64,000 bases of DNA, taken from the NCBI GenBank assembly GCA_021234155.1, contig JAJEKV010000046.1, positions 9,431,012-9,495,011 on the forward strand. Direction: 5' to 3'. Each line of letters begins with the position of its first letter. The first letter of the stretch is position 1. The translations under genes and the position numbers were made by a program. The notes beneath the pieces are model-generated. The model was given only the letters and a program-made list of their open reading frames with translations. It was not told the origin of the DNA and made no database searches. Below are positions 62,061 through 64,000 of the stretch, piece after piece. Origin of the DNA: Isoetes taiwanensis. Taxonomy: Eukaryota > Streptophyta > Lycopodiopsida > Isoetales > Isoetaceae.

Positions 62061-64000
62061 TAATGGATTCTTATATAAAGGTCCAATACAATAAATATCA
62101 AGTGCTTACTGATGATTTTGATGTCAATAATTGTCTCCTCAGACGTCCTCCATAGTGCGTAAGCACCCTTTTACCATACATTATAATATCTACATCTGGA
62201 GCTTCTTCTTCAATGCCTTGGTCTCGCATTTTGAAAATATATAAACCAAGCCCTTGCTTTTTCCCTTCCTGCCATGCACTTTCGTAAACACGAACCGCAT
62301 TTCGTTATATAATGACAAGGTGACACATGCAACCAACAATTGTTGATGTATCAGCACTTTGCACCAACACTTGATATATCTTCTAAAACCTTCTACTGCT
62401 ACTGCATCCTTTTCACACAAGATTTATATCTGGTGCTATTTAATGTGAAAGTGATTTTCCCCTCAAAAAGATTCTGTAAGCTGCGTTTCTTGCAAAAAGC
62501 AATTGTCTAGAGCCTTATCTTTTGACTTGATGTCTTGTTACTCCAGCTCCACCTCTGTAGTATGGCTACTATGCTTTTTATTTTCTCTTTCTACCCACAC
62601 TATGAACTTGATGAACAGATGGTGCGAATGATCAACCCCTAGAAGTAGAGATAGAAAAAATATCTTCTCTTTTTGAAACAACTCGGAACTTGATTTCATC
62701 CCGCAAAGCAATAACTCCTACAGCTATTCCAATCAGTCTGTTTAGCAACAAACGGAAATATTTTGGAAATATGAGAGGAAACCTAGGATATTTCCCACTT
62801 AGATATTCCGCCATGAGCGACACTTGTTCACCCGTGTTAATGAAATCGAATGAAATGCAATCGGGAGGGAAAACAACATACCTTATATGATCATGGAAGC
62901 ATCCGGGTTGAAGAACTGCCAAGCAAATTTCCCGTTATGCTTTATCATAGCGATGGCATTTATCTACACCGGATCGGATGCTTTGATTTGATATCCTTTG
63001 TTAGGGTATGGTTGCCCGCCACCAAGGACCCTCCATTGCAGTACCCTATGGTACCAAACGCCACCTCTGCGCCATCCCACAGTCCATGTTTGACGCGCAT
63101 GACTAGGTGTCGCGACCGCGGGTCGAGAAGCCATGGATCCGGGGCCATACACCCGGTGGTGGTTGGAGAATCATAAGTCACTCTACCTTGCACTTCACTC
63201 CACTTGGCTTTGCTTCTTATTTGAGGTTCAATCATGTTGAAGTTGATGGCTATGCGACATTTTTTGTAAAAGGCATTTTATAAATGGGGACCTATCATGA
63301 TATCGTTCACTAATTATAGAATCAATATTGTTGATTTGATATTTTATTTCTTCTTCCATTCTTCATGGTACAAACTCCAATTCATGCCAACGTTAATTCT
63401 TGCAAACCAACCTTCTTTAAATGTATACAATAACTTTAACCTTATGCTTTCGTTCCCAATGTTGTAATTAGGATGGTCATGTCCACCTTCTAGAGTTTTA
63501 AGTGCCGACAAGGTAATAAATTAAAATTTATGCTTTAGATGGATGTCTTAAGTCGAGAATTAGCATGCACATAGATCACATATTTCATCTCCAAATGGCT
63601 TATGCATATGGATTAATATATTTCAAAATTGTGGAGGTGGATGCAAAAAAAGTGGGAAATATAGACATTTTGCTTGTCTTTTCGTAGGGTTTGTAAACCT
63701 AACTTTGAACTAGGGTATGGTGTCCATGTCTCGCACAAAAAAGGGGCCAAAATGTGGCAAATTGTCAAAACAATTCCAATTTGCTTTCTACCAAAGTGTC
63801 TCTGGATACCTAATGTTATACCTAATGCAATGGAAAAAAGCGCCTTCAAAAATCTCGCGGTCAAGAGCTATAGGCCTTCAAGATTGGGGTGTGGCCCCCA
63901 CCGCTGACTAGTAGCCCTGTCTTGCCATGTGTGAACCCACCTTCGAGGTCCCCTGCACCAACCTACGCTAGGTACCGGTACCAATGATCGCTGCCCGTAG
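62061..64000. other. Unassigned right end of the window
   Basis: No recognised gene, RNA or mobile element. A 96-codon minus ORF (62632-62922) and overlapping plus/minus ORFs at 62850-63235 and 63613-63911 are open but match no family I know. Composition is ordinary intergenic. Confidence 0.45.

Overview
The window is plant nuclear DNA from a retroelement-dense genome. About half is LTR retrotransposon. The only host genes I recognise are an intron-rich alanine aminotransferase gene and a neighbouring pectate lyase relic. I infer a seed plant with a very large genome, possibly a gymnosperm; nothing here proves the species.

Layout. 1-21 kb is a nest of three members of one Ty3/gypsy family. 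Element A (minus strand) carries element D (plus strand, running off the left edge) in its 3' LTR and element B (plus strand, complete, TSD TGGAC) in its 5' LTR. 21-28 kb is old intergenic DNA with dispersed repeats, two SINE-like units sharing a triplicated 14-bp target site, and a LINE 3' end. 28.66-38.71 kb is element C, same family, minus strand, TSD CTATC. 38.7-45.9 kb holds a segmental duplication, simple repeats and a second LINE end. 45.9-51.3 kb is the gene island: a fragmentary pectate lyase gene (minus) head-to-head with a 15-exon alanine aminotransferase gene (plus). 51.3-64 kb is a mosaic of LINE ends, LTR fragments with tRNA-iMet-like primer sites, a dead PIF/Harbinger transposase and a dead second Ty3/gypsy element.

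The main family (A-D) has LTRs of about 1.9-2.1 kb, a primer site matching the 3' end of tRNA-Gln, three tandem CCHC knuckles, and the order GAG - protease - extra RNase H (intact D-E-D-D) - reverse transcriptase - canonical RNase H lacking recognisable catalytic aspartates - integrase (D,D35E). This resembles the Tat lineage of plant Ty3/gypsy elements with its acquired archaeal-type RNase H, but with the extra RNase H ahead of RT. Its 3' noncoding region has repeated motifs, hairpins and a G-poor tract conserved in all four copies.

A window-wide signal runs across these features. From about 18 kb rightwards, paired repeats and the aminotransferase exons differ repeatedly at CHG trinucleotides (CAG, CTG, CCG becoming CG, CGG, ACG and similar). 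I read this as uncorrected long-read base-calling error at methylated CHG sites, so many frameshifts in the right two thirds may not be real.
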